Origin: Sporosarcina sp. BI001-red
Lineage (GTDB): Bacteria; Bacillota; Bacilli; Bacillales_A; Planococcaceae
DNA length: 64,000 nt
Reading direction: 5' to 3'
Assembly: GCF_003384035.1 (NCBI RefSeq)
Contig: NZ_QQAK01000009.1
Span: 555,717-619,716, forward strand
Positions 20,162-29,421 of this stretch are shown in pieces. The notes under the pieces were generated by a model. The model searched no databases and had not been told where the DNA came from. It saw only the letters and a program-made list of their open reading frames with translations. Within the stretch, counting starts at the first letter, position 1. Each line of letters opens with the position of its first letter. The translations under genes were made by a program, and so were the position numbers.

Positions 20162-21106
20162 ATGATTCAACAACTTACAATTCCAACTCCTTATGCTGTA
20201 GGAGATGTGAATGCATTTTTAGTGAAAAGCGATACACTGAGTCTATTCGATGCGGGTCCTAGGACGCCTGAAGCTCTTGAAGCGATCCAAGCGGGACTTA
20301 AAGAATCCGGATATACATTGGAGGATATTGAGCAAGTCATTCTTACTCATCATCATCCAGATCATTCAGGTTGGGCGGATGGGTTCCCGAATGCCAAAAT
20401 TTACGGCCATGAGTACAATAATCTTTGGTTAACGAGAGATCCAGATTTCATCAAATTTCATGATCAATTTTATATGGAAAGATTTATAGAACAAGGTGTT
20501 CCTGAAAAAGCGCTAGGAATTGTAGGGAAGATGAAGCGTGCCGCTGATTTGATGGCACACCGTCCACTTGATCATATTTTAAGTGAAGGGGACGAAATCC
20601 CGGGACTTCCAGGTTGGACTGCTCTTGAAACGTTAGGCCATGCTCAAAGTCATTTATCATTTTGGAATCCCGAACGTAAGGAACTTATTGGCGGAGACTT
20701 ATTACTAGAAAAGGTTTCTTCCAATCCGCTTGTAGAACCGCCTAAAGGTCCCGGTTATCCACGACCTAAAACAATGTTACAATATAATGCTTCATTAAAA
20801 AGATTGTTGGATCTTCCTATTGAGAAGGTTTACAGTGGACATGGAATGCCTGTAACTGGCGTTCATGAGCTCGTTGAGAAGCGGTTGCAGAAACAGCACG
20901 AGCGGGCAATGAAGGTATACGCTATGCTGACAGCTGGGCCGCAGTCTGTCTTTGAATTGACTGTGCAACTATTTCCAGCTGCCTATAAAAGAGAGTTGGG
21001 CCTGACTCTCTCAGAGACACTTGGTCAAATGGACTACTTATTAGAGCTTGGCAAGGTTGTAAGAAAAACAGACGAGCAGGGAATTCATCGGTATGAGCAC
21101 TCTTAA
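20162..21106 (+). CDS. MBL-fold metallo-hydrolase
   Basis: This 314-residue metallo-beta-lactamase-fold protein carries LTHHHPDHSGWADG, the HxHxDH zinc motif. Further ligands are likely His in LGHAQSH and Asp in LIGGDLLLEK, and VYSGHGMPV completes the set. A C-terminal winged-helix-like extension follows, typical of the LACTB2-like branch. The substrate is unknown; thioester or nucleic-acid hydrolysis both occur in the family. Its 3' end overlaps the SDR gene by 14 bases, so the two are co-translated. Confidence 0.88.
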   Translation: MIQQLTIPTPYAVGDVNAFLVKSDTLSLFDAGPRTPEALEAIQAGLKESGYTLEDIEQVILTHHHPDHSGWADGFPNAKIYGHEYNNLWLTRDPDFIKFHDQFYMERFIEQGVPEKALGIVGKMKRAADLMAHRPLDHILSEGDEIPGLPGWTALETLGHAQSHLSFWNPERKELIGGDLLLEKVSSNPLVEPPKGPGYPRPKTMLQYNASLKRLLDLPIEKVYSGHGMPVTGVHELVEKRLQKQHERAMKVYAMLTAGPQSVFELTVQLFPAAYKRELGLTLSETLGQMDYLLELGKVVRKTDEQGIHRYEHS

Positions 21107-21851
21107 AACGATTTTAATAACAGGAGCCACTAGTGGAGTAGGGTATGAAACTGCTGTCAGACTTCTTTCTGAAGGGCATCGTGTCCAAGTGACGGGACGT
21201 TCAGTAGAGGTTCTAGCTGAGCTGGAAGCCCGTGGAGCAGAAGCAATTCCACTAGATCTAACTAGCGATGATGCGGCGGATCACCTGTTACATAAGATGA
21301 TAATGCCAGACGTCATAATTTTTTCAGCAGGAATTGCAAAGTTTGCGCTCGCCCATGAAACTGAAGATCGGCAGGTTGAGCAAATGTTTTCGGTGAACGT
21401 GATGGCGCCGATACAATTCACACAAAGAATACTACCCTCATGGATGAAACGTAGAACTGGACATCTTATTTATATAGGATCACAGGCAGGAAAAGTCGCA
21501 ACTCCAAAAGCCGCAGTCTATGCAGCGACGAAACATGCATTGATTGGATACACGGATGCCTTGCGTATGGAAGTTTCACAATACGGAATCGACGTATCTG
21601 TAATTCATCCAGGGCCAATCGACACTGCCTTTTTAGACAAAGCGGACGATAGTGGTACCTACAGAGGAGCTGTCGGTAAGCACTTGCTTTCTGTGAATGA
21701 AGTAGCAGAGGTTGTTGTTAAGACGGTCCGGCAACCTAGGAGACAACTAGATATTCCACGAGTTATGGGTGTTACAAGTAAACTCCATGCACTAGCGCCA
21801 AGCTTAGTGGAACGAATCGGGAGAAAGTTCTTCATGAAGAAGATGCAGTAA
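21093..21851 (+). CDS. short-chain dehydrogenase/reductase
   Basis: This 252-residue classical SDR has TGATSGVGYETA for NAD(P) binding at the N-terminus. HLIYIGSQAGK supplies the catalytic Ser and YAATKHAL the Tyr-x3-Lys pair. It overlaps the metallo-hydrolase gene and shares its operon. The C-terminal region (DIPRVMGVTSKLHALAPSLV) resembles YqjQ/DltE-type SDRs. The substrate cannot be read from sequence. Confidence 0.88.
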   Translation: MSTLKTILITGATSGVGYETAVRLLSEGHRVQVTGRSVEVLAELEARGAEAIPLDLTSDDAADHLLHKMIMPDVIIFSAGIAKFALAHETEDRQVEQMFSVNVMAPIQFTQRILPSWMKRRTGHLIYIGSQAGKVATPKAAVYAATKHALIGYTDALRMEVSQYGIDVSVIHPGPIDTAFLDKADDSGTYRGAVGKHLLSVNEVAEVVVKTVRQPRRQLDIPRVMGVTSKLHALAPSLVERIGRKFFMKKMQ

Positions 21852-21881
21852 ACCCCGAAATTTAACCGTTTTTGTACAATG

Positions 21882-21916
21882 AAGAAGAGGCGTCCATATC
21901 GGACGCCTCTTCTTTC
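21882..21916. terminator. strong bidirectional-looking terminator
   Basis: AAGAAGAGGCGTCC (21882-21895) pairs with GGACGCCTCTTCTT (21901-21914) around ATATC. A short T-run is present on the plus strand. It ends the MBL/SDR unit and may also end the small minus-strand gene at 21930. Confidence 0.8.
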
Positions 21917-21929
21917 GCGGAAAGTTGAT

Positions 21930-22082
21930 TTAACTAGTTGCGTGTAGCTGACGGGTAAATTGAAAGCATACTGCACACTCTTCTTGCACGCATTTCCCTT
22001 CATCGTTCATTAATTCGAAGAGAAACGGTTGTTTAGATTGCACTTGCACAAAAAACGTACTTCTTACTGGTCTTACAAACAC
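21930..22082 (-). CDS. predicted 50-residue cysteine-containing small protein
   Basis: The minus strand encodes 50 residues from a GTG, with codon use like the neighbours. The C-terminal half reads ELMNDEGKCVQEECAVCFQF, giving a C-x4-C-x2-C arrangement that could bind metal. The N-terminal half (FVRPVRSTFFVQVQSKQPFL) is beta-strand-like. The ribosome binding site is weak, and the frame is closed by TAA just upstream of the proposed start. I do not recognise a family; it could also be the remnant of a longer gene. Confidence 0.4.
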   Translation of the reverse strand: MFVRPVRSTFFVQVQSKQPFLFELMNDEGKCVQEECAVCFQFTRQLHATS

Positions 22083-22379
22083 ACGTAAATCTCGTTACGG
22101 TGATGCTTCGTCAGTACAGCAAATTTTCCGCCAAGGCTGTGCATTTCTCCAAGTCAGCGATGTGCGCCTTTCTGGATTTCGCCTTGTAGTAATCTATACC
22201 CGGAAAAACAGACTATAAACCTAGTTTTAAAAACTTTTTTGTTTTTTGTATTTAAAAAGTTTCTATATGCTTAAACTGTTAGTGAATATGAACTTCGAAA
22301 CCTCTAATAGGCAACTGCATTTAAAAAGTGTTTATGCTAAACTAAGACTAAAGAAACGGTTCAGGAAAGGTGCAAAACC
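22083..22379. other. intergenic region before the HPr kinase-like gene
   Basis: About 300 bases without a convincing gene on either strand. It is AT-rich near 22220-22300 and should contain the promoter of the gene at 22380, but I see no clear regulatory box or terminator. Confidence 0.5.
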
Positions 22380-23300
22380 ATGAAACAGCTAACTGTACAA
22401 AACATTGTACACCAATTTTCATTTGAAATTTTATCCGGAAGCGATCACTTGGATAGACTGCTAAAAAGAACAAAAGTTCGTCGTCCAGGGTTAGAATTCA
22501 TGGATACGTTTGACTTCATAGCAAGAGGACATATTCAAATACTTGGAAAAAATGAGGTCAACTATTTACATACGCTAACCGATGATGAATGCAAATGTCG
22601 AATTTCTAATCTGGTCGAATATGATCCACCTTGTATTCTAATCACTTCCAATCAGGAACAACCCTATGGATTGCATACTTATTGTATGGAAAACGGAATT
22701 CCTGTTTTAAGAACTCCAGACTCGATGAGTGTTGCCAGTGCAAAACTGGATGCGTTCGTTATTAGCTCGATGGCGGAGGAAATCGCAATTCACGGGGTTA
22801 TTGTCAATGTTGCAGGAATTGGGATTTTACTGCGAGGTAAATCCGGTGTTGGAAAAAGTGAGACCGCACATACATTGATTGGTAGAGGACATCGGCTCGT
22901 CGCGGATGATATCGTCGTGCTTAGAAAACTTAGTCCGCAAACATTGCTCGGTACTCATAACCAAACGAACCGGGAGTTTTTGGCACTTAGGAGTATCGGT
23001 TTAATGAACGTTGTCCGATTATATGGACGCGCCGCGTTTCAAGAAGAGACGAGAATCGCTTTGGATATCGAATTGACGGAGTGGAAGGACAACTCACTGA
23101 ATAATGAGTTGGAATTGGATGAAAAATTTACAGAATACATGGGCGTTCCTATCCCATATATTCAAATTCAGTTACAGCCTGGCCGTGATGTAGCAGGGCT
23201 TATCGAGGCAGCAGCAAATAACTGGTATTTGAAACAGCAAGGCTACAGTGCTCTTGAGGAATTCATGGAACGCTTAGAACCGGAATTTACACAAGAGTGA
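22380..23300 (+). CDS. HPr kinase/phosphorylase family protein, divergent
   Basis: This 306-residue protein has HprK domain order. His138 lies in IHGVIVNVAGIGILL, the P-loop is GKSGVGKSETA (153-163), and HRLVADD (171-177) and the C-terminal GRDVAGLIEAAANNWYL region are present. HPr kinase phosphorylates Ser46 of HPr, which activates CcpA. The usual HprK signature (LE[IV]RGLGIINV) instead reads LALRSIGLMNVV, with Ala202 for the conserved Glu. The customary uvrA and lgt neighbours are missing. It may be a paralogue with altered activity rather than the main HprK. Confidence 0.8.
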   Translation: MKQLTVQNIVHQFSFEILSGSDHLDRLLKRTKVRRPGLEFMDTFDFIARGHIQILGKNEVNYLHTLTDDECKCRISNLVEYDPPCILITSNQEQPYGLHTYCMENGIPVLRTPDSMSVASAKLDAFVISSMAEEIAIHGVIVNVAGIGILLRGKSGVGKSETAHTLIGRGHRLVADDIVVLRKLSPQTLLGTHNQTNREFLALRSIGLMNVVRLYGRAAFQEETRIALDIELTEWKDNSLNNELELDEKFTEYMGVPIPYIQIQLQPGRDVAGLIEAAANNWYLKQQGYSALEEFMERLEPEFTQE

Positions 23301-23369
23301 TCCGTCATGAATAGATCCTCGGTTCCAGGGAAAACTAGGTGTACACTAGTTTTCAAAGGAGGAATATAC

Positions 23370-23513
23370 ATGACAGAAAAGAAAGAGCCGCATGAAATGT
23401 TGACTGAGAAAAACAACGGTCTTTCCTCAGCTCAAGAAGTCGAGTATGCAAATGACTTCAAGAAAGCGGACAATTCAACAAAAAATAAAAATAAGCGTAA
23501 AAAAGAATACTAA
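23370..23513 (+). CDS. small hydrophilic protein, possibly YfhE-like
   Basis: This 47-residue, highly charged protein contains LSSAQEVEYANDFKKAD and a Lys/Asn-rich tail. It has a textbook AAAGGAGGAATATAC site before the ATG. The AQEVEYANDFKKAD segment recalls the small YfhE-type proteins of Bacillus, but I am not certain. It directly follows the HPr kinase-like gene and is probably co-transcribed. Confidence 0.6.
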   Translation: MTEKKEPHEMLTEKNNGLSSAQEVEYANDFKKADNSTKNKNKRKKEY

Positions 23514-23517
23514 CAGA

Positions 23518-23552
23518 ATGTCTGGAGACCATTATGGTTTCCAGACATTTTC
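23518..23552. terminator. terminator between convergent genes
   Basis: TGTCTGGA-ACC (23519-23530) pairs with GGT-TCCAGACA (23536-23547), and TTTT follows. It sits between the small protein gene and the convergent protease gene and can serve both. Confidence 0.8.
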
Positions 23553-24460
23553 TATTCGACCTCTTTTAATAGTTCCAACACTTCGTTCGATCGTATGAAC
23601 ATCCCGACTTTTCCGTAGGAGTCAAGCTCCGTTATCGCAAAGACAACGCCAATGACTTCGTTATTCTGGAAAACGGGACTTCCACTGTTTCCTCTGTATA
23701 CAGGAGCATTCAAAAGTATAATGGGCACATCACGTCCTGCCCAATTACTTTCTCCAATTAGTGTACCCTCATTTGCAATTCCAAAGAAGTTCAATGGATT
23801 TCCGATAAAACGGACTTTAGTGTCCGGAACGTAAATAGGAGATTCAGCAAGTTTTAGAGTAGGAACATCTGGTGGATCTTTTATTTGCAGAATAGCTAAA
23901 TCATTCACAGAGTCTTGCGCAACAAGTGATGCTGCAAAGCGACCCTGTTCTTCGAAGGATACCGTAATTTGCTTTGTATTTTCAACTACATGATTATTCG
24001 TAACGATTAACCCATCCGAGGATACTGAAAACCCCGTACCTTTCCCGTCTTCGGTCAATACAACAGCAACGGATTGTTTCCACTTTGCAATGTCATCACG
24101 TTTTGATAGCTTTGCGGAAGTTTTTAAGAAGTCGATTGCTGGTAATGAATAAATATCGAAAATGAATGCAACAGGTTGAAATAGAAGAACCAATGCCATA
24201 AGCCATACAATCCACCTAGGCACTCTGCGTTTTCTAGCCTTCGGATTGTTACGAAGGAAAGCTTCTTTTGCAAGTGCCTCCTGTTGCGCTTCCAATACAA
24301 GCTGACGAAACTCCTCTTGTTCTATTTCTTCTTGGGTAAGTTCATGCTCTTCTAATGCATCGTTACTGGCGAATTCTTCAGCTTCAATGTCGTTTTCTGC
24401 TGTTGGAAAATGTTTTTTGGGGTTGATTTTATCTTCATCCTTATGTTCATCATGGTTCAT
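23552..24460 (-). CDS. membrane-anchored trypsin-like serine protease (HtrA-like, no PDZ)
   Basis: This 302-residue protein has an acidic N-terminal cytoplasmic region (about 1-85), one membrane segment (WIVWLMALVLLFQPVAFIF) and an S1C trypsin-like domain outside. The triad is visible as His in IVTNNHVV, Asp in VNDLAILQI and Ser in YRGNSGSPVF. No PDZ domain follows, unlike HtrA. The frame extends 105 bases upstream, but AAGGTG fits the ATG at 24460. A surface quality-control or signalling role is likely; the substrate is unknown. Confidence 0.85.
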   Translation of the reverse strand: MNHDEHKDEDKINPKKHFPTAENDIEAEEFASNDALEEHELTQEEIEQEEFRQLVLEAQQEALAKEAFLRNNPKARKRRVPRWIVWLMALVLLFQPVAFIFDIYSLPAIDFLKTSAKLSKRDDIAKWKQSVAVVLTEDGKGTGFSVSSDGLIVTNNHVVENTKQITVSFEEQGRFAASLVAQDSVNDLAILQIKDPPDVPTLKLAESPIYVPDTKVRFIGNPLNFFGIANEGTLIGESNWAGRDVPIILLNAPVYRGNSGSPVFQNNEVIGVVFAITELDSYGKVGMFIRSNEVLELLKEVE

Positions 24461-24640
24461 ATGTACACACCTTTCGTAGATGTTCATTAATTTGCAGTAA
24501 AAGTGGCTAATCAAAAGTGTATCATAGATTGTAATGTATAAAATGGAAAGGTATTGTCGAAACACTCTATCTACTCATCCGTATACTTGATATACTTTTA
24601 ATAAGTGTATGAATGTCTATCTGAGGGGAGATGTGTTACG

Positions 24641-24877
24641 GTGGAAGAAAGTTCATTACAGAAGATGGAATCAGAACGTTATCCGAGTGCTGTATCAGAA
24701 GAAGTGCGTACTCTTACAACTAAAGTGAGAGCGCTTGAAGATGAAATTAGTGAACTGAAAAAGGACATACACGCAATTGATTTCTTACAAAAGAAGCCGG
24801 TGATTTCAGGCGACACGATTGCCGTCGGAGGCTTCTGGATTGTAGCAGCACTCGCAGTAATCGGGATATTTTTCTAA
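24641..24877 (+). CDS. small coiled-coil membrane protein
   Basis: This 78-residue protein has a short coiled-coil (VRTLTTKVRALEDEISELKK) and one C-terminal membrane segment (GFWIVAALAVIGIFF). GAGGGGAG upstream fits the GTG at 24641 better than the ATG at 24605, which would lack a site. It is followed 19 bases later by a TM2-type gene, suggesting a two-gene membrane unit. Function unknown. Confidence 0.6.
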   Translation: MEESSLQKMESERYPSAVSEEVRTLTTKVRALEDEISELKKDIHAIDFLQKKPVISGDTIAVGGFWIVAALAVIGIFF

Positions 24878-24895
24878 TGAAAGGGGAACTGCAGT

Positions 24896-25126
24896 ATGAT
24901 GAAAAGCCCAGGACTTGCAGCTGTACTCAGCTTTTTTTGGACCGGTGTTGGACAAATCTATAATGGTCAGATTCTAAAAGGTCTTATTCTGATAGTAGTC
25001 CAAGTTATAAACTCGCTTCTAATGCTTGTGTTAATCGGGTTTATTACGTACCCAATAGTTTGGATATGGGGAATGTACGACGCGTACAAAACCGCAGAAA
25101 GACATAACATCCGTCAAGCCTATTAA
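24896..25126 (+). CDS. TM2-domain-type small membrane protein
   Basis: This 76-residue protein has the pattern SPGLAAVLSFFWTGVGQIYNG, a charged turn, then a second membrane segment and GMYDAYKTAERHN, as in TM2-like proteins. The function of the family is not established. GGGGAACTGCAGT precedes the start. It probably forms a unit with the preceding coiled-coil protein. Confidence 0.75.
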   Translation: MMKSPGLAAVLSFFWTGVGQIYNGQILKGLILIVVQVINSLLMLVLIGFITYPIVWIWGMYDAYKTAERHNIRQAY

Positions 25127-25152
25127 TCGTATGTAAAAATATGATGGTATGT

Positions 25153-25190
25153 AAAAGGACGTCCACTCCAACGTGAGGGACGTCCTTTTT
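25153..25190. terminator. terminator between convergent genes
   Basis: AAAAGGACGTCC (25153-25164) pairs with GGACGTCCTTTT (25178-25189), with a T-run on the plus strand and A-rich sequence before it for the minus strand. Confidence 0.85.
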
Positions 25191-25191
25191 C

Positions 25192-26685
25192 TTATTTCCG
25201 CTTCGCTTTTATCAATCCTAACTCCGTATTTAACGCTTTCAACAGAGAGAAGATCATTAACAAGATGACAAACGAGAACGGGAGTGCGGCAATAATTATG
25301 GTATTTTGCAAGGCTTCTAATCCATTGACCGATAGTAGAATTAACGCTATGGCTGACTGAAGTACACCCCAAATGAGCTTAATACTATTAGGGGGTGTCA
25401 ATGATCCATAACTGGATTGCATCCCTAACACAAAGGTCGCTGAATCCGCAGATGTGATAAAGAATGATGCGATTAGGATAATTGCAACAATTGAAATGAA
25501 TACACCCCAAGGCATCGTATTAAACAACTCAAACACTACAAGTTCAGTAGCTTTATCCGCAAGTTTAACACCGACTTTCTGTGCTTCAATCGCAGTCGTT
25601 CCAAACGCTGTGAACCAGAATGTACAAAGAATTGTCGGAGCAATCATGACACCAATCAAGAATTCACGAATCGTACGGCCTTTTGAAACACGAGCGATGA
25701 ACATACTAACGAATGGAGCCCAAGAAATCCACCAAGCCCAATAGAAAATGGTCCAAGCATCGAGCCATTGACGGTTATCAGAGTTTAATGGGGAAGTGGA
25801 GAAACTCATTTTTACAAAGTTGGCTATATAGCCACCTAGTGAGTCTGTGTACATATTAAAGATTAGTAAAGTTGGTCCGAGAATCACAACAAGAATTAGT
25901 AAAGCTACGGCAAGGACAAGATTCAAGTTGGATAAGTATTGAATTCCTTTACTGAGACCGCTCCAAGCTGAAATGATAAACAGGACAGTCACTATGAAAA
26001 TAATAATGAATTGTGATTGAGTCCCTATTGAAACCCCAAACAAATAATTCAATCCTGCATTAATTTGAACAGCGCCAAAGCCGAGAGTCGTTGCAACACC
26101 GAAAGCGGTTGCAAAGACAGCGAGAACATCGACAAGAACACCCCAAGGACCGTTCATTTTATCCCCAAAGATCGGCTTCAGTGTTGAAGAAATTAAACCA
26201 GGTTCTCCCTTTCGGAATTGGAAGAATGCTAGGGAGAGGGCGACAAAACCGTACATTGCCCATACGTGGATACCCCAGTGGAAAAAGGATTGACGCAAGC
26301 CTTCTTTAAAGGCAGCGGGAGTATTGAGTTCACCGTTCGAAGACATGACGGCATAATGTGAAAGCGGCTCAGCTGCGCCATAAAAAACGAGTCCGATTCC
26401 CATTCCAGCTGAGAACAGCATGGCAATCCAGGATACCGTCGAAAACTCAGGTTTATCTGTATCTTTACCAAGTCGGATTTTTCCGAATGGACTAAAGATC
26501 AGGAACAGACAAATGATAACGAGTACAGATAATAACATAAGGTAATACCAACCAAAGGCAGATGCGACGAAGTTTTGAATCTTTCCTGTTTGTTCGGCAA
26601 AGCTTTGCGGCGCGAGCACACCGTAGCCAACTGCCAAGACGATCAGTCCGATCGTAATGTAAAAAACATTTGAAATTTTTCTCAT
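25192..26685 (-). CDS. BCCT-family glycine betaine transporter (OpuD-like)
   Basis: This 497-residue, about 12-segment transporter has GMGIGLVFYGAAEPLSHY, the betaine-type glycine stretch. FYWAWWISWAPFVSMFIARV carries all three Trp residues of the betaine-binding aromatic box known from BetP. Import of compatible solutes for osmoprotection is the likely role. It is monocistronic on the minus strand. Compare the second BCCT protein at 39665, where this aromatic box is changed. Confidence 0.93.
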   Translation of the reverse strand: MRKISNVFYITIGLIVLAVGYGVLAPQSFAEQTGKIQNFVASAFGWYYLMLLSVLVIICLFLIFSPFGKIRLGKDTDKPEFSTVSWIAMLFSAGMGIGLVFYGAAEPLSHYAVMSSNGELNTPAAFKEGLRQSFFHWGIHVWAMYGFVALSLAFFQFRKGEPGLISSTLKPIFGDKMNGPWGVLVDVLAVFATAFGVATTLGFGAVQINAGLNYLFGVSIGTQSQFIIIFIVTVLFIISAWSGLSKGIQYLSNLNLVLAVALLILVVILGPTLLIFNMYTDSLGGYIANFVKMSFSTSPLNSDNRQWLDAWTIFYWAWWISWAPFVSMFIARVSKGRTIREFLIGVMIAPTILCTFWFTAFGTTAIEAQKVGVKLADKATELVVFELFNTMPWGVFISIVAIILIASFFITSADSATFVLGMQSSYGSLTPPNSIKLIWGVLQSAIALILLSVNGLEALQNTIIIAALPFSFVILLMIFSLLKALNTELGLIKAKRK

Positions 26686-26765
26686 GATTCCCCCTAAGGT
26701 ATTTGTAGTGTTTTAACGGTTATTAACTATATCAATAAAGAATTGAAAATGCAAAAGAACATAAG

Positions 26766-26796
26766 AAAAGGAGAATGTCACAACATTCTCCTTCTC
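26766..26796 (-). terminator. terminator of the NCS1 permease gene
   Basis: AAGGAGAATGT (26768-26778) pairs perfectly with ACATTCTCCTT (26783-26793). On the minus strand a T-rich run (CTTTTCTTATG) follows the stem. Confidence 0.7.
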
Positions 26797-26844
26797 GTAA
26801 ATGCGAAAAAATACTGTCCTCACAGGTTTTTATTAGTAATCATT

Positions 26845-28254
26845 TTAAGATAAGCGATCTTCTTCATTAATATTTTCAGGTTCTCGTTTTAGATAGTACT
26901 TTCCATTCGTGGCTTTTGCTAAAATAATCGTAAGTATGGCTGCTAAAACTGCAGCAAAGAAGGCAGCTGTAGATTCGAGGAAAACCCCCATATAGCCCAT
27001 TGCCGCAAGCGTTCCGATAAGGCTTGAAATGAGGAGTGATGCAACCCCAACTGGATTCCAACGATACAAGAATTCTTGACGGGCAACATAATAGTTAGGA
27101 CCAATCTTCATAAGTTTTTTGACGACAAGGGCATCCGTGACTAATATTGCAGCCCAGGAAAGTAAAAATACACCCTGGAACGTCATCATCGTGCTTAAGT
27201 GATCGACGATATTTCCAAGCATGAGCAATATTGCACTAATTCCAGAAACAACTACCCAAAAACGACGGCCAGGTGTGAACCGGAACATATTTTCAAAGAA
27301 GTTGGATAGCGACAAAGAACTGCTATATATATTTGTTACGTTAATACGTATTTGAGTAAGCATTGTAAATAATGCTCCGCCAATTCCGAGTAACAGGACA
27401 ATATATACGCCAGGATCTGGTTCCATAAAACGGACACCAAACCATATACCGAGTCCACCCATGACACCAAAACAAAAGATTTGGGGTATAAAACCAATCA
27501 TTATGGATCCGAGTTTAATATCTTTCGGCTTTAAGAACCGTGCATAATCGGAAGCGAGAAGGGCTGTTAGTCCCATAATTCCATTGTGCATACCAATGCA
27601 CATAAGTAATGCGGTACCACCAAGTGTCACACCTTCGGGCATGTATGAAAATACAGCTCCTGTATAAACAGCGGGTTTATAAAATGAGATAACAATTGCA
27701 GTGATTAAAAACACAACAAATACTGGCATTGACCACTTTTGCAATTTATCAAGTTGTTCAATTCCGAACCAATTCAAGGGGATGACGATTGATCCGAATG
27801 CGATGATGAGAATCCACTTTGGGAGGGTAGGGAAAAAGTGGTGAACTGCAGATACTAAAATTAAGCCTTCAAATGCACAATACATAATAAAATTAGAGGC
27901 ATAAATCAAAGACGTAAGGGAGGATCCTACATATCCAAAGCCTCCACCTCGTGACAAAAGATTTACATTCATCCCAGATTTCGCAGATAAATAGGCGATA
28001 ACTGTTCCTAAAATGCCTGCAACGATGATTGCGTAAGCCGAGGAAATCATAGCATTTGCCGCCCCATAAGAGAGAGCCATGACACTTCCCATCTGGAAGT
28101 AAAAAATGGCAGTTGCGATTCCGAATGTTATGTTGGTTATGCTTAACCAGCTTTTTGTACGTTCTTCTCGAGGAACTCGATCAAGAGAATAGTCACTTTC
28201 CAGTTCTTCTATTTCTTCATTATATTCATTAGTAGTTTCAGTTACTGATTTCAT
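26845..28254 (-). CDS. NCS1-family cytosine/purine permease (CodB-like)
   Basis: This 469-residue protein has about 12 membrane segments. MALSYGAANAMISSAYAI, SGMNVNLLSRGGGFGYVGSS and IPLNWFGIEQLDKLQKWSMP match the NCS1 nucleobase permeases of the CodB type. The long soluble N-terminus (about 40 acidic residues) is usual. No deaminase or other nucleobase enzyme is adjacent, so the exact substrate is open. Confidence 0.88.
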   Translation of the reverse strand: MKSVTETTNEYNEEIEELESDYSLDRVPREERTKSWLSITNITFGIATAIFYFQMGSVMALSYGAANAMISSAYAIIVAGILGTVIAYLSAKSGMNVNLLSRGGGFGYVGSSLTSLIYASNFIMYCAFEGLILVSAVHHFFPTLPKWILIIAFGSIVIPLNWFGIEQLDKLQKWSMPVFVVFLITAIVISFYKPAVYTGAVFSYMPEGVTLGGTALLMCIGMHNGIMGLTALLASDYARFLKPKDIKLGSIMIGFIPQIFCFGVMGGLGIWFGVRFMEPDPGVYIVLLLGIGGALFTMLTQIRINVTNIYSSSLSLSNFFENMFRFTPGRRFWVVVSGISAILLMLGNIVDHLSTMMTFQGVFLLSWAAILVTDALVVKKLMKIGPNYYVARQEFLYRWNPVGVASLLISSLIGTLAAMGYMGVFLESTAAFFAAVLAAILTIILAKATNGKYYLKREPENINEEDRLS

Positions 28255-28543
28255 TCAATTCCTCCTAATCGATACATGCATCTCCTTCCTGTTAAGTCCA
28301 TTATTTTTTCGCAAGTTATACTCCATATAAGCATAACAAAAAAACAAGTGTTTTATCAAGAAGCGGAGCTTGGCATGCCTATAGTCTAAACAAGGTTGAG
28401 TTCGAATAACCAACTTTCAACTCTTACTTTTCAGTGAATTCTAACTTCTGTGTATTGAAGTACAAATGGGGAATGCTGAAACAGGAGGGTTTAATTAATA
28501 TTACTTAAGTGTTAAACTAGTAATGGTAAAAGGAGTGATTCTG

Positions 28544-29299
28544 ATGGGTAAATTAGATGGTAAAGTAGCGGTAATCACTGGCGGTGCGGGTGGTATCGGT
28601 AGTGGTATGGCAAAAGCATACGTTAAAGAGGGCGCAAAAGTAGCAATCGTCGACTTGAACGCTGAGACAGGTGAAGCGATGGTGAAAGAACTTCAGAAGT
28701 TTCAACCTGAAAGCATGTTCATACAAGCAGATCTTACTGATCGGGATAAGTTGAAGGACATTATTACAACCGTTGTTAAGAAATATGGAAAATTAGATAT
28801 TTTAGTTAACAATGCGCACGCTTCACGTCAAGTATTACTAGCAGACGCAACTCAAGCAGATATGGATTTCTCCTTTAACACTGGGTTCTATCCAACGTTC
28901 TACCTGATGCAAGCTGCGTATCCGCACTTGAAAGAGTCTGAAGGGACAATCATTAACTTCTCTTCAGGTGCTGGTATTAACGGAGATGTTATGCAAGGTA
29001 CGTATGCTGCTGCAAAAGAAGCGATTCGTGCGATTACTCGTGTAGCAGCAAACGAATGGGGTCAGTTCGGCATCAACGTGAACTTGATTTCACCGATTGC
29101 CAATTCACCTGGTATTCAACAGTGGAAAAAAGACCAGCCTGAAGCATTTGACAAAATGATTAACAATATTCCAATGCGTCGTCTTGGCGAATTGGAAGGC
29201 GATATCGGTCGAGTCGCAGTCTTCCTAGCAAGTGAAGATGCTTCATACATTACTGGACAAACCATAATGGTTGACGGTGGCGCAACTAAATTACGCTAA
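28544..29299 (+). CDS. short-chain dehydrogenase (3-oxoacyl-ACP reductase-like)
   Basis: This 251-residue classical SDR has TGGAGGIGSGMAKAY for cofactor binding, LDILVNNAHASRQ (NNAG variant NNAH), the catalytic Ser in INFSSGAGING and YAAAKEAIRAI for Tyr-x3-Lys. The C-terminal TGQTIMVDGGATKLR is standard. AAAGGAGTGATTCTG fits the ATG at 28544. It is monocistronic; the substrate is unknown. The 290 bases upstream form the divergent promoter region, with nothing else I can support. Confidence 0.88.
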   Translation: MGKLDGKVAVITGGAGGIGSGMAKAYVKEGAKVAIVDLNAETGEAMVKELQKFQPESMFIQADLTDRDKLKDIITTVVKKYGKLDILVNNAHASRQVLLADATQADMDFSFNTGFYPTFYLMQAAYPHLKESEGTIINFSSGAGINGDVMQGTYAAAKEAIRAITRVAANEWGQFGINVNLISPIANSPGIQQWKKDQPEAFDKMINNIPMRRLGELEGDIGRVAVFLASEDASYITGQTIMVDGGATKLR

Positions 29300-29305
29300 A
29301 CAAGT

Positions 29306-29348
29306 AAAAACACGATCCTCTGAACTTTCGGGGGATCGTGTTTTTTTC
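29306..29348 (+). terminator. rho-independent terminator after the SDR gene
   Basis: AACACGATCC (29309-29318) pairs with GGATCGTGTT (29333-29342), and TTTTTT follows. Confidence 0.85.
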
Positions 29349-29421
29349 TCTAAAACATTAAATAGATAACCACAAAAACTAATTTCTATAGAGGTTACTT
29401 CAATAAGAAATAGACCTTTTA

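Noticed and set aside
25192..26685. Duplicate of the BCCT gene at 39665
   Set aside because: The two share family motifs only; the aromatic box and glycine motif differ, so they are distinct transporters, not a recent duplication.
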